A program made the translations under genes and the position numbers. The notes under the pieces were generated by a model that worked only from the letters and a program-made list of their open reading frames with translations, searched no databases and was not told the origin of the DNA. Of a stretch of 53,434 bases of DNA, positions 16,875-25,131 are shown one piece after another (position 1 is the stretch's first letter; each line of letters opens with the position of its first letter). The DNA comes from Clostridiales bacterium. GTDB lineage: Bacteria > Bacillota > Clostridia > Lachnospirales > WQUN01. Location: positions 1 to 53,434 of the forward strand of contig JAISWZ010000451.1 in the NCBI GenBank assembly GCA_031270945.1, written 5' to 3'.

Positions 16875-18188
16875 ATGCGCCGTTTTATGAAGCTGGCAAC
16901 GCTGGCAGCGTGCCTTGCGCTTGCTATTTTCGGCTTTTCGCAGACGGGATTTGCCGCTCCGCCTGCCCAGTACAGCTCGAAGGCTATAGTGCGCGGATCG
17001 GAACTTCCGAATCCTCCGAAGCTTCTTGTGGCGCTGCACATGGACGGTTCAAAAAACAAATCGAGTTTATACGGATTTGGCAACAGAAGCGCTACATACG
17101 ATCAACTGGAGAGCTTTATCAGGCAGCTGGGACGAGATGGCAACAGCTTGCTTCTAAGCGTCTCAAGCGGCGGGGTGCTTGAGGATAACTCCATGTACTT
17201 CGCCAGCCTTGAGGGAGACGGCCTAGAAAACGCAATCGCCAAAGCCAAGGAGTACTGGGAGGAAGACAAGTATCCGGATGGGGCTTACGGGGAAGACCTG
17301 GACGGCGTTTTGACTTTGGCAAAGACCTTGGCGCAAGACAATCCAGCCGTCCTGATCTTTTTGACCGCGTCCACTGACCCTGCGCCGTATGACAGCATAG
17401 AGCGAGAGGCAAGCCTGGTGGAAAAAGGCGTGCCTATCATAGTCCTGGGCTTTTGCGAAAGCGGGGTCGGGGCCACGAAAATAGCGGTAACCCCGGACGA
17501 CGCCGCCTACTTGACGCGACTGGCGCAAAGCACTGGCGGAGAGTTCTTTGACATTGAATCAACCGCCCAGATATCCGGGTACATGACGCAAGGGATTAGG
17601 CACCTGCAAGATCCCCAGGCTGCAGAGCCCGAAGCGGACGCTGTTCCGTCTCCGTCAGCAACTAGCGCCAGCCCGAGTTTGACAAGCTCCCCAATGCCTA
17701 GCCAGCCCGCGCCGCGAGGGGCGTCCGGATTGCCCAAGCTGCAGGACGTCTTTATAATTCTGGGCTCTTCCCTGGTTGCGCTAGCCGCTCTTGTGCTTTT
17801 GGTAAAAAAGATGTCAACAGCAGGGGGATCCATTTCGCGCTCGGCTGAAAGCGCGGCAAGCAGCGCAGCTGCGTCCGGCCCATCCAGGCTGCTAATGATG
17901 CAAATCATTACAACGAACCGGCTGGATTCCACCAGCGAGATCCTGAACGTGAAGATAAATGTCACCAAGAGCAAGCAGAACATGATGAGATACTTGATAG
18001 GCCAGCGCGTCTGGAGCGGCGACCTGGATTTCGGGATAATGGAAGTGCGGCTTGGGGCGGACGGCGAGATAGAGCTGCGGAAGCCGGGAGACTCAAACTT
18101 TTCGAAATGGCCCAGCTTTGCGGCTGTGAAGCTGCCCATACCAAGCCAGCCTGGCACAAAGGTTCAGTTTAGGCATTACAGGGGGTAA
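16875..18188 (+). CDS. Secreted/membrane VWA-like protein with cytosolic C-terminal module
   Basis: 437 residues. A signal peptide (FMKLATLAACLALAIF, cut near GFA-AP at about residue 27) is followed by a VWA-like domain (about 50-255). This starts LLVALHMDGSKNKS, where the usual DxSxS metal site is incomplete. A Pro/Ser linker follows, then one membrane helix (about 289-312, IILGSSLVALAALVLLV) and a C-terminal module of about 100 residues that recurs in the next gene. The VWA part should lie outside the cell and the module inside. GGAGGG lies 7 bases before ATG 16875; the upstream TTG at 16845 has no better site and would spoil the signal peptide. Probably a ligand- or partner-sensing receptor of the locus. 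Function inferred. Confidence 0.8.
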   Translation: MRRFMKLATLAACLALAIFGFSQTGFAAPPAQYSSKAIVRGSELPNPPKLLVALHMDGSKNKSSLYGFGNRSATYDQLESFIRQLGRDGNSLLLSVSSGGVLEDNSMYFASLEGDGLENAIAKAKEYWEEDKYPDGAYGEDLDGVLTLAKTLAQDNPAVLIFLTASTDPAPYDSIEREASLVEKGVPIIVLGFCESGVGATKIAVTPDDAAYLTRLAQSTGGEFFDIESTAQISGYMTQGIRHLQDPQAAEPEADAVPSPSATSASPSLTSSPMPSQPAPRGASGLPKLQDVFIILGSSLVALAALVLLVKKMSTAGGSISRSAESAASSAAASGPSRLLMMQIITTNRLDSTSEILNVKINVTKSKQNMMRYLIGQRVWSGDLDFGIMEVRLGADGEIELRKPGDSNFSKWPSFAAVKLPIPSQPGTKVQFRHYRG

Positions 18189-18192
18189 CCAA

Positions 18193-18669
18193 ATGCATTT
18201 GTTTGATCTAGAAACCCTTAAGCAAAAGATTGCAAGCATGCCAAAGCCCGAGCTGCCCAAACTCACCAAGAAGCATGGCGTGATCGCGGTTCTTGGCCTG
18301 CTGTCGGCGGGCGCTTCAGCCGCCATTGTCTTCGCGGCAAAAAAGCTGTCGTCAGGGCCGGCAAAAACCGTCAAAATGGAAATAATAACAGTGCGAAGAT
18401 CCGAGCCAGCCATAAGCGAGCTCCTAAACGCCACGATTGAAGTCTCCAGCAGGAAGCAGGATCTGATAAGGGCTTTGATCAGCCAGCATGGCTGGAACTG
18501 CGAGAAGGATTTTGGAACGCTTGAAATCAGGCTTGGGTCGGACGGCGAGCTGGAAATGCGAAAGCCCGGAGATTCAGACTTTCGCATTTGGCCTTCCTTC
18601 AAGGCTCTAAAGCTCTCTATCCCAAGCCAGCCTGGCACTTTCGTGCAGATCAGGTATCATGATATATAG
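18193..18669 (+). CDS. Small membrane protein sharing the VWA protein's C-terminal module
   Basis: 158 residues: a short N-terminal polar part, one membrane helix (about 28-48, GVIAVLGLLSAGASAAIV), then a module closely matching the end of the preceding protein. Shared text includes IRLGSDGELEMRKPGDSDF versus VRLGADGEIELRKPGDSNF and PSQPGTFVQIR versus PSQPGTKVQFR. The gene starts 4 bases after the previous stop with a GGGGG-type site, so the two are co-translated. It looks like a stripped paralogue lacking the outer VWA part, perhaps a decoy or assembly partner. The module is not a family I recognise. Confidence 0.75.
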   Translation: MHLFDLETLKQKIASMPKPELPKLTKKHGVIAVLGLLSAGASAAIVFAAKKLSSGPAKTVKMEIITVRRSEPAISELLNATIEVSSRKQDLIRALISQHGWNCEKDFGTLEIRLGSDGELEMRKPGDSDFRIWPSFKALKLSIPSQPGTFVQIRYHDI

Positions 18670-18805
18670 TGAAAAGCACGCCATAACCACTCTGGCACCG
18701 AGCGACCAAATGGCCTAAACTTGATCAGGCCTTGATTTTAAAGTGTTCATAATAAAAAACAGCTTTACTTGCCGAATTCGATGCGCTAACTCCGAGGTGA
18801 TATCA

Positions 18806-20566
18806 TTGGAACCCATTTTCAAGTCCGGAACAACAGGATGCCTCTACTGCATGCAGGCAGTGGCAAATCCCTTGCTTAAGATCATGCCTGACGACGAGAG
18901 AAAGGCTCGCGAGCTTGAAACATATATCGATAGCCTGGGAGACCGCCACAAAGAGGTTCTTGACCACATCAGGCTATACAAGGAAGGGCATTCCGAGCCT
19001 TACTACAGCTTTGTCGACGAGCGGGGAACGCCTGACGCCAAGCGGCTTGTGAAGCTTGGCCCCCTGATTGAGGATCCGAAAACCGAAAAAGCCATTTTGA
19101 CCATGACCTATTCCGATGACAGAGGCGCGGTCCACAAGCTCCGCTACTTCGAGCGGGTGTGCCCTGTCTGCCGTAGGCCTTTGCATGAAGACGCTGGCAA
19201 AATGGACTTTTACATAGTCTCCGTTTTCGGCATCAGAAACATCGGAAAAACCCAGTTCATATCCACCGCTTGCAGAATGGCCAAAAACTTTGACTTTGAG
19301 CGCTTCACGTCCAGTTGCGACCTGCTCCCTGAACAAGTGCGGATAATGGATTCCTTGGGGATAGTGAGCCCAACAGCTGACCTGGTGCTAAACAAGGACA
19401 ACTTCTACACTTTCAAGATATCTGGGGGCGGAAAGTCCTCATGCGTTATATTCCTGGACACCCCTGGCGAGCGGTTGCTTAAGGCAATCGAAGACGCGTC
19501 TCCCCTCAGCGCCGAGTCAACCGAGAAAATGGCAAGAGTGCGAACGCTGATCAGAGACGGAGATCGAGGCATCGCGCTTCAAAACGCCATAAGCGCCGCT
19601 TCAAGCACCGAGACTGACTACAGGCTTGGGCAACTCAAGGAGCTGATAAGAAGCAGCGCCCCAGTGGAGCAGCTTTTGGACGCGATTGAGGAAAGATCCA
19701 GCGCCGAAGCCCAGAGCAGGCTTAGGGAACTGATGTGGGTTGTAACAAAGACAAACATGCTTCTTTTCTTCGCGGATCCAACCAAGACAAGAAACTACGA
19801 GGCCAGGCTGGCGAAAGCTTATGACGACAGGAAAAAGTTTGAGGCCCTCTCCAGGGACTCAAACGTCTGCGACCCGCTTTTATTGCTTAAGGTTCACGAG
19901 CGCAAAGCCGAAGGCATGCAGTTTCACCAGGAGCATCCCTTTGAGGACACTGTAAGCCTCTTCTGCAAAGGCCTGAAGCTGGTGGACACAGCGGGCAAGC
20001 TCAACCTGGCTATCGTTTTCACCAAGCTTGACAAGATAGAGTACTGCTACAACACCGCAGGGTTCTATGACGGAGATCTGGATCTAGAAGGATCTGACGT
20101 CTTGTTTGTCAAGAATGATCCTCTCTTCGCCAAGGACAGGCCTGAGGATGCCCCCAAGCTCAACAGGAACTGGGCCGAGCTGATCTCAAGGGGCCAGTTT
20201 TTCATGTACAGCGAAAGCAAGGGCGAGTACCGGCAGCTAGCTGACGCCCTGAATGTCCAGCAGACCGACATTCCGGTCTTCCTGATCTCAAACGGCTCAA
20301 TGATCCCAAGCGGCTTGACCGCAAAGGAGATCGAGTCAAGCAAAGGGATTCTTCAGGATGTGCAGCCTCACATCCATGACTACCTGGAGCAGGCGCTAGA
20401 CCTAAACCCCAAGGCGCCAGACACGGCCACCGAGTTCAAGTCAAAAAGAAAGCAGCTGGAGGAAAGCCTGAAGCTCTTCCAAAAAGCCATAAAGTTCTCA
20501 AACGCGCAATCCAAGCAGTGCCTGCCTTTGTTTCAATGGATTATCACCACTCTCTTGTATAGTTGA
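18806..20566 (+). CDS. Zinc-ribbon GTPase-like protein
   Basis: 586 residues, cytosolic. Two CxxC pairs (residues about 12-15, CLYC, and about 118-121, CPVC) look like a split zinc ribbon. A P-loop GIRNIGKT follows (about 142), then a G3-like FLDTPGE (about 217) and a G4-like TKLD (about 405), so nucleotide binding of the TRAFAC GTPase type is likely, with a long helical insertion between G3 and G4. It resembles the double-zinc-ribbon or double-GTPase proteins of GTPase-centred conflict systems, but I cannot confirm the exact family. Start: TTG at 18806 has GAGGTGA 5 bases upstream; a longer GTG frame from 18743 has no such site. Followed by the GAP1-like gene, which supports the pairing. Confidence 0.72.
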   Translation: MEPIFKSGTTGCLYCMQAVANPLLKIMPDDERKARELETYIDSLGDRHKEVLDHIRLYKEGHSEPYYSFVDERGTPDAKRLVKLGPLIEDPKTEKAILTMTYSDDRGAVHKLRYFERVCPVCRRPLHEDAGKMDFYIVSVFGIRNIGKTQFISTACRMAKNFDFERFTSSCDLLPEQVRIMDSLGIVSPTADLVLNKDNFYTFKISGGGKSSCVIFLDTPGERLLKAIEDASPLSAESTEKMARVRTLIRDGDRGIALQNAISAASSTETDYRLGQLKELIRSSAPVEQLLDAIEERSSAEAQSRLRELMWVVTKTNMLLFFADPTKTRNYEARLAKAYDDRKKFEALSRDSNVCDPLLLLKVHERKAEGMQFHQEHPFEDTVSLFCKGLKLVDTAGKLNLAIVFTKLDKIEYCYNTAGFYDGDLDLEGSDVLFVKNDPLFAKDRPEDAPKLNRNWAELISRGQFFMYSESKGEYRQLADALNVQQTDIPVFLISNGSMIPSGLTAKEIESSKGILQDVQPHIHDYLEQALDLNPKAPDTATEFKSKRKQLEESLKLFQKAIKFSNAQSKQCLPLFQWIITTLLYS

Positions 20567-20652
20567 ACGCAATTCCCAAGGCCTAGCAAGAGCGGGCATA
20601 TTTTCGCTCGCGCAAAGGCCTTGGGGCATGCCCTTGGCATGAAGACAGGGTA

Positions 20653-20783
20653 GGCATATCCCAAAATTCCATATAAGGCGCGGTGAAAAGGCATGCGATG
20701 CTTTTACAGTGTTTGTCTCGGGCTTCAACGAGCAAACTTGCGTGGCTTTTCACGCGCCATTAAATTGATTTTGGGATATGCTC
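20653..20783. mobile_element. MITE-like element, family 1, copy E
   Basis: Left end GGCATATCCCAAAATTCC (one base short of consensus), right end GGGATATGCTC followed by TAA (20784-20786). The interior has GGCGCGGTGAAAAG paired with CTTTTCACGCGCC and the inner hairpin CTCGGGCTTCAACGAG. Confidence 0.8.
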
Positions 20784-20786
20784 TAA

Positions 20787-20919
20787 GCACATGCCCTGAA
20801 ATTGTTGTTGTTGGAAAAGATCGCGTGAGCAGCCTTTGTTTGACCAAAAGAAACTCTTTTCACTGCGTTTCACTTGCGTTTGGCTTTTCCCGCGCACCCA
20901 ATAATCTCGGGACATGTAC
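20787..20919. mobile_element. MITE-like element, family 1, copy F (diverged)
   Basis: Left end GCACATGCCCTGAAATTGTT and right end AATAATCTCGGGACATGTAC are inverted with small changes. TAA flanks both sides (20784-20786, shared with copy E, and 20920-20922). It ends 14 bases before the GAP1-like start codon. Confidence 0.7.
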
Positions 20920-20933
20920 TAAGGGGCGAAAAC

Positions 20934-23114
20934 ATGGGCAAAATATTTCAGCACATTTATACTACCAATGATGGCGCGAAAACCGTGTTCATCTCTCCAG
21001 AGATAGAATCTTCCAGAGTCATGCTGGAGGACGCGTCTGTCTTCCACAACGCTTCGATGGACGAAAAAGGGCTTCTTTTCCTGCCTTTGCCCTCCGGACT
21101 CTTTGCCGTAGGGCAAGCGTCCAGGTTTGAGACCTATGACCGGCCAGCTTATATTCAGCACAACTTTGTCCTGGACGAGGACGCCTTTATGGAAGTGAAA
21201 GCCAACCCGGCCCGGGCTCTTGGGCTTTTGGACTTTTGCGAGAACCCCAAGCAGCTCTCTTCCGGCGTGCCCGCTTTCACCAAGCTGCCTTTTCGAAGCG
21301 GCCCAGGGCTGCCAACCTTTGCGCCAAACATTGACTGGGAGTCCGTGGTTGCCTCGCTGTTTTCGGGATACGCCGAAAACCTGCTGTTTTCGTCATCCCT
21401 GCCGTCACGCGAAAAGACCGCGAGAAAAACCATAGCTTCCATCATAAACGTCTTTCCGCTAGAGATCCTGTCTCGCATGCCAGGCATGCACACTTCCGCC
21501 TTTGAGCATACGGCGCAGTCGATAGCCATCAAGTTTCCCTGGAAAGACACAGGCCATAGCGGCTTGCGCATTGACACTGTTTCTGACAGCAGAAGCAGAA
21601 GCCTTCTTCATAGCGCGTACCTGGGCGAGAAGTTGCGGGAAGGAATGCCTTTCTCCCTTGATCCCACCCTTTCGGCCATCCTCCGAAGCGGCGGAAACGC
21701 GCTAAGCAAAGCAAGCGCCATCAAAGATCTCCTCTCTTTCTACTTTGCCTTGGACAAGGGCCTTTCAAACGACGCGGCGAGATTTCTAGCCGAGCTTGCA
21801 AACAGCAAGCAGCATGAAAAGCATCTTTCTGATCTGGCTGGAAGCGCCACTGCCGCTTTTCTCAGGCTCAAGCTAAACGGGGCCGATCTGGCGCCCGCCC
21901 TTTCGCTCGCCAAAGAAAGGTGCCCCATCGTCTACAACATGATCATCAGCAACTCTGTCGACCTGCAGAAAGTCCTGGAAAAGCCGGCGTCCAAGCAGAA
22001 GGCCAAGTCCGCTCCCGCCGAGAAGCCTACGCAGCCATTTGATCTCTGGAATGAGCCAACATCCGACCCTCGCGACGCCTGGGTGCCCTCCGCTGACTTC
22101 AAGCCAGGTGCGCCGCCTTCCTTTGAGCTAAGGGACGCAAACAACCTGGATGACCTGGAAGCATGGATAGTCTCCAAGACTTCAAAAGACTCGAACATCA
22201 TGTTCACAAGAGACTTCCAGGATCGCATCTTCTCCAAATACAACGCCATCACCCAGAAGGATTCCCAGGCCTTGAAAAACCCCAGGGAGATAGCCGAATA
22301 CCTGCAGACATGCCCAACGCTCAAGGGAGTGCTTTTCAGAAACCCGGAAAGGCTCTTGGACATCTGGTGGGAATGCCTGCTTTGGCGCCCCTATGACGGC
22401 TTGAGAAACGCTGACGAAGAGCAAAGGCAGAAGTGGTTTGACAACAGCAGGCGAATCCTCACGGTTTTCAGCCTGGAAGGCGTGTTCATGAAGCTCCGTC
22501 TCCCCTCGGCTGTCTCCTGGCGCATTTACGAAACCTTTGAGGGCGTGTACGGAAAAGGCCCGGATTGCTGGGGAAGAGCCAGACCCCTGGCAAAGTACAT
22601 CAGCTGCAAAATGCTTTCTTTTTGGAAGGAGGTTGGCGACAGGCTAAAGGCATACCCTCACGAGGGCTGCCGCGATGATTTCAAATATGGCCCGCAAATC
22701 CGGAACTTCAGGATGGCCATGAGAAAAAGCGCGCTGGTGAAGTCTCTGTTGGCGTTCTCTGCCGTTGTCCTGGTGTACGCCATCTATTGCACTGCAATGC
22801 TCACCATGAGCAGCCTGGAGTTCCCCTGGCTGCCGCAGCCTACCCCGCCTGACAACTTGCTTGAAGCTATTATGGTAACGCAAGCGCCTACGCCCACTGT
22901 TGCCATGACGCCGCCTCCAGCAACTCCAACCCCGCTGCCGACGCCAACAGTGGCGCCCTCAGTTTCTCCAACAGAGCCCCAAGGCTCCGAGAAGCCTACT
23001 GATTCAGAAGCTGGCGATGAAGCCGCTGGCGAAGGCACAGGCGAAGCCTCTCCAGCCGCCTCCGGCGCGTCAGAAGCGCCCGCCTCTGAAACGCCAAATC
23101 CCAAGGCGACATAG
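20934..23114 (+). CDS. Large membrane protein resembling GTPase-associated protein 1 (GAP1)
   Basis: 726 residues. The N-terminal part (FQHIYTTNDGAKTVFISPE, later FETYDRPAYIQHNFVL) and the following helical part (KTIASIINVFPLEILSRMPGM) recall the GAP1 N-terminal and middle domains that accompany GTPases in conflict systems. The match is by eye and moderate. A helical region continues to about residue 595, then one membrane helix (about 600-620, LLAFSAVVLVYAIYC) and a Thr/Pro/Ala/Glu-rich tail of about 105 residues, probably outside the cell. ATG 20934 has AAGGGGCG upstream; the longer frame lies in a mobile element. The TAG stop overlaps the left end of element copy G. It follows the GTPase gene and probably works with it. 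Confidence 0.65.
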   Translation: MGKIFQHIYTTNDGAKTVFISPEIESSRVMLEDASVFHNASMDEKGLLFLPLPSGLFAVGQASRFETYDRPAYIQHNFVLDEDAFMEVKANPARALGLLDFCENPKQLSSGVPAFTKLPFRSGPGLPTFAPNIDWESVVASLFSGYAENLLFSSSLPSREKTARKTIASIINVFPLEILSRMPGMHTSAFEHTAQSIAIKFPWKDTGHSGLRIDTVSDSRSRSLLHSAYLGEKLREGMPFSLDPTLSAILRSGGNALSKASAIKDLLSFYFALDKGLSNDAARFLAELANSKQHEKHLSDLAGSATAAFLRLKLNGADLAPALSLAKERCPIVYNMIISNSVDLQKVLEKPASKQKAKSAPAEKPTQPFDLWNEPTSDPRDAWVPSADFKPGAPPSFELRDANNLDDLEAWIVSKTSKDSNIMFTRDFQDRIFSKYNAITQKDSQALKNPREIAEYLQTCPTLKGVLFRNPERLLDIWWECLLWRPYDGLRNADEEQRQKWFDNSRRILTVFSLEGVFMKLRLPSAVSWRIYETFEGVYGKGPDCWGRARPLAKYISCKMLSFWKEVGDRLKAYPHEGCRDDFKYGPQIRNFRMAMRKSALVKSLLAFSAVVLVYAIYCTAMLTMSSLEFPWLPQPTPPDNLLEAIMVTQAPTPTVAMTPPPATPTPLPTPTVAPSVSPTEPQGSEKPTDSEAGDEAAGEGTGEASPAASGASEAPASETPNPKAT

Positions 23115-23221
23115 TGCGCACCGGAAAAATCCTGGCGAATGCTTCAACTAGTTTGCTCGGGCTTCTGCGAGCAAACACCCGGATTTTTCCGGCGCCTCAG
23201 AATTAATTTTGGGATATGCGC
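23114..23221. mobile_element. MITE-like element, family 1, copy G (left end truncated)
   Basis: Interior nearly identical to copy A. Right end GGGATATGCGC followed by TTA (23222-23224). The left terminus has lost about 20 bases and its first G completes the TAG stop of the GAP1-like gene. Confidence 0.8.
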
Positions 23222-23280
23222 TTAGACTTGGGATATAATGCTCTCTCATTTTTTCATTCGCCTGAGCATACGCTTGACTT

Positions 23281-23332
23281 GGCATATTCCAAAGAATGGT
23301 TTTTCCTAGCCTTAACGGAATTGGGGATATGC
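23281..23332. mobile_element. MITE-like remnant, family 1, copy H
   Basis: GGCATATTCCAAAGAAT and GAATTGGGGATATGC form inverted ends about 52 bases apart, without a clear target duplication. Confidence 0.5.
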
Positions 23333-23389
23333 AAAAAGCGAAGCTCTTTTCACTCGAATAACAAACTCTCTAAAAAAACAAAACATCAG

Positions 23390-23503
23390 AAAGGAGGTCG
23401 CCAGAAAACTTGCGCTCGCGCGTGAAGCATCCGCGCGTAAGCAGCAGCGGCTTGAGCGAAGCTAAGTTTTCGCTCACAGGGCAAGCTTTTCTGGCACAAC
23501 GCC
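23390..23503 (+). promoter_or_regulatory. Ribosome site separated from its start codon by a 101-bp insertion
   Basis: A strong AAAGGAGG at 23390-23397 has no ATG close by; the YbjQ gene starts at 23504 with no site of its own. CGCCA occurs just after the ribosome site (23399-23403) and again at the start codon (23500-23504). Removing one CGCCA and the bases between would put GGAGG 5 bases before ATG. The inserted part has near-inverted ends (GCCAGAAAACTTGC and GCAAGCTTTTCTGGC). Confidence 0.55.
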
Positions 23504-23833
23504 ATGATAGTCACAACAACGCCTTCGATAGAGGGAAAAAAGATCAAGAACTACAAGGGCATAGTCTTCGGAGAGGTAGTGGCAGGCGTCAACGCGCTCA
23601 AAGACCTCTCGGCTAGCTTAACCAACTTCTTTGGCGGAAGATCAGGCTCCTATGAAAACGAGCTGATCGCTGCCAGAGACAGCGCCATCCAGGAAATGAG
23701 CGACCGCGCTCACGCCCTTGGCGCAAATGCCGTTGTCGGCGTGAAAGTCGACTACGAAGTGCTTGGCGCTAACGGCAACATGCTGATGGTAATCGCGTCA
23801 GGAACAGCGGTAGATGTGACGGAAGGCAACTAA
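23504..23833 (+). CDS. YbjQ family (UPF0145) protein
   Basis: 109 residues. Typical YbjQ features: start [22 protein letters not shown], the long helix with [26 protein letters not shown], and a final small beta strand. The family forms pentameric cage-like oligomers and has been called a putative heavy-metal-binding domain; its cell role is not established. It follows the signalling locus on the same strand but has its own intergenic region, and its ribosome site is separated from the ATG (see 23390). The last codons and stop are repeated 15 bases downstream. Family call firm; function unknown. Confidence 0.88.
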   Translation: MIVTTTPSIEGKKIKNYKGIVFGEVVAGVNALKDLSASLTNFFGGRSGSYENELIAARDSAIQEMSDRAHALGANAVVGVKVDYEVLGANGNMLMVIASGTAVDVTEGN

Positions 23834-23851
23834 GAACAAGGCAACTAAGGC
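23823..23851 (+). repeat. 15-bp tandem duplication of the YbjQ gene tail
   Basis: AAGGCAACTAAG occurs at 23823 and 23838; the first holds the last codons and TAA stop. Confidence 0.8.
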
Positions 23852-23874
23852 TTTCGGCTGTTTGCTCCGCTCCG

Positions 23875-23906
23875 AAAAAAAGGCATCCCCTGGGATGCCT
23901 TTTTTC
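23875..23906 (+). terminator. Intrinsic terminator after YbjQ gene
   Basis: A run of A, then GGCATCCC (23882-23889) paired with GGGATGCC (23892-23899), then TTTTTTTC. Confidence 0.9.
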
Positions 23907-24263
23907 TTGCCCTGCGCATTGCGCCAAAGGCTTTCAGCTCATGCCGACGCCTATCCTTTATCAATCCCCTTTTTGCCTACAATCTCGAGCAAAATCATCT
24001 GCAAAATCCTCCTTTCGTTTCATCCAAATTTCAGCGATCAGCCAGGTCGTAAGTCCCACTTCTTTTCTCTCATCGACCCGCCTCCGCCTCCCCCAAAACT
24101 TGGCATCCCCCAATGTATGCCTATATGCTTGCTTTACACCAATTAATTCCTTTCTCATATGCAACTAAAGTTCAATCAGTCAGGGTTGTCCAACCCCCCA
24201 TTTCTTGATAATACCAATTAAGCCTTTAAGAATTCTTGTCGATAAAACCATCAGGTAACATTA

Positions 24264-24383
24264 AGTGCTGGTTCCAAAATTCATTTATTGCCGCAAGCCA
24301 AGCGACGCTTTAGCTATGTTTGCCTCTTGTTACTCGAGCAAACTTTCGCGGCTTTTCACGCCTTAAATGATTTTGGATATGCA
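24264..24383. mobile_element. MITE-like element, family 1, copy I
   Basis: Diverged left end (AGTGCTGGTTCCAAAATTC) and right end TTTTGGATATGCA, with TTA at 24261-24263 and 24384-24386. Inner hairpin TGTTTGCC/CTCGAGCAAAC is related to copies A and G. Confidence 0.65.
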
Positions 24384-24499
24384 TTAAGCTTTGGCTTTTG
24401 CCGGAGATGAAAGGAGGATAGACGCTTACGCTTGACGCCGCCCCTTTCGCTGCTGCATACAGGCATACATATGCCTCGAATGGCTTTGGTCGCACCAAT

Positions 24500-24559
24500 G
24501 GCATATCCCTTTAGGCGCCGGCCTTTCCCCGCGCCACAGAGTTAAGTTTGGGATATGCT
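24500..24559. mobile_element. MITE-like remnant, family 1, copy J
   Basis: GGCATATCCC and GGGATATGCTT face each other about 60 bases apart around GGCGCCGG and CCGCGCC; no target duplication seen. Confidence 0.55.
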
Positions 24560-24925
24560 TCAAGAGCTTAGGTGCGCAAGCCGAGATGATTTCCCCCCTG
24601 TCTCGACGTTGCGCCGCTTAACCAATGATCTTTAGTGCATTCCAAAAGCCCGTTTTGGCCTTTGCTAGTTGCCTTTGCCAACTAGTTGGCTCCGCCAACA
24701 TTATTGGCTTTGCCAATAAATTAAGCTCGCCAAAACGAAAAATCGAGGACGTCGGCATCGCTTTCTTCAAAACCTTGGCCAAAAGACATCTCCCCCCTTT
24801 GTCAGGTCGCAAGGCAACGCGCTAAAATGGCGCATAGCGCCCTATAACCGCTTTTAGAGAACAAGCGCAGAAGAAAGCAGGAAAATTTCAAGAGCTCATT
24901 GAAGAAAGCCGGCATTGCTTCCTTA

Positions 24926-24986
24926 GCGCATAACCCAAAATTTCTTGGTGGCTTTTCTAAGCCATAAGTTTGTTTTGGATATGCCC
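24926..24986. mobile_element. MITE-like element, family 1, copy K (short form)
   Basis: Ends GCGCATAACCCAAAATT and GGATATGCCC, flanked by TTA at 24923-24925 and 24987-24989; inner GGTGGCTTTTCTAAGCCA hairpin. Confidence 0.65.
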
Positions 24987-24989
24987 TTA

Positions 24990-25131
24990 CGCCTAAAACA
25001 ATCATCAACTCGCGCCGCTTGGAATCCCGAAATTTCCCAACGCGCAGCATTTAAGGCCAGAGTCACGATGACTTTCTGCTCACGAGCGCAGACCTTAAAT
25101 GCAAGAGACATGATTGTGTTTCGGGATATGC
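24990..25131. mobile_element. Possible family 1 element, copy L, chained to copy K
   Basis: Right end ATGATTGTGTTTCGGGATATGC; the left part AAAACAATCAT is its partial inverse. It begins at the TTA that ends copy K. Strongly diverged. Confidence 0.35.

Larger units (their letters stand above)
20567..20933. other. Intergenic region filled by two chained family 1 elements
   Basis: Between the GTPase and GAP1-like genes. Copies E and F occupy about 20653-20919 end to end. The first 85 bases show no gene or clear terminator. Confidence 0.7.
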
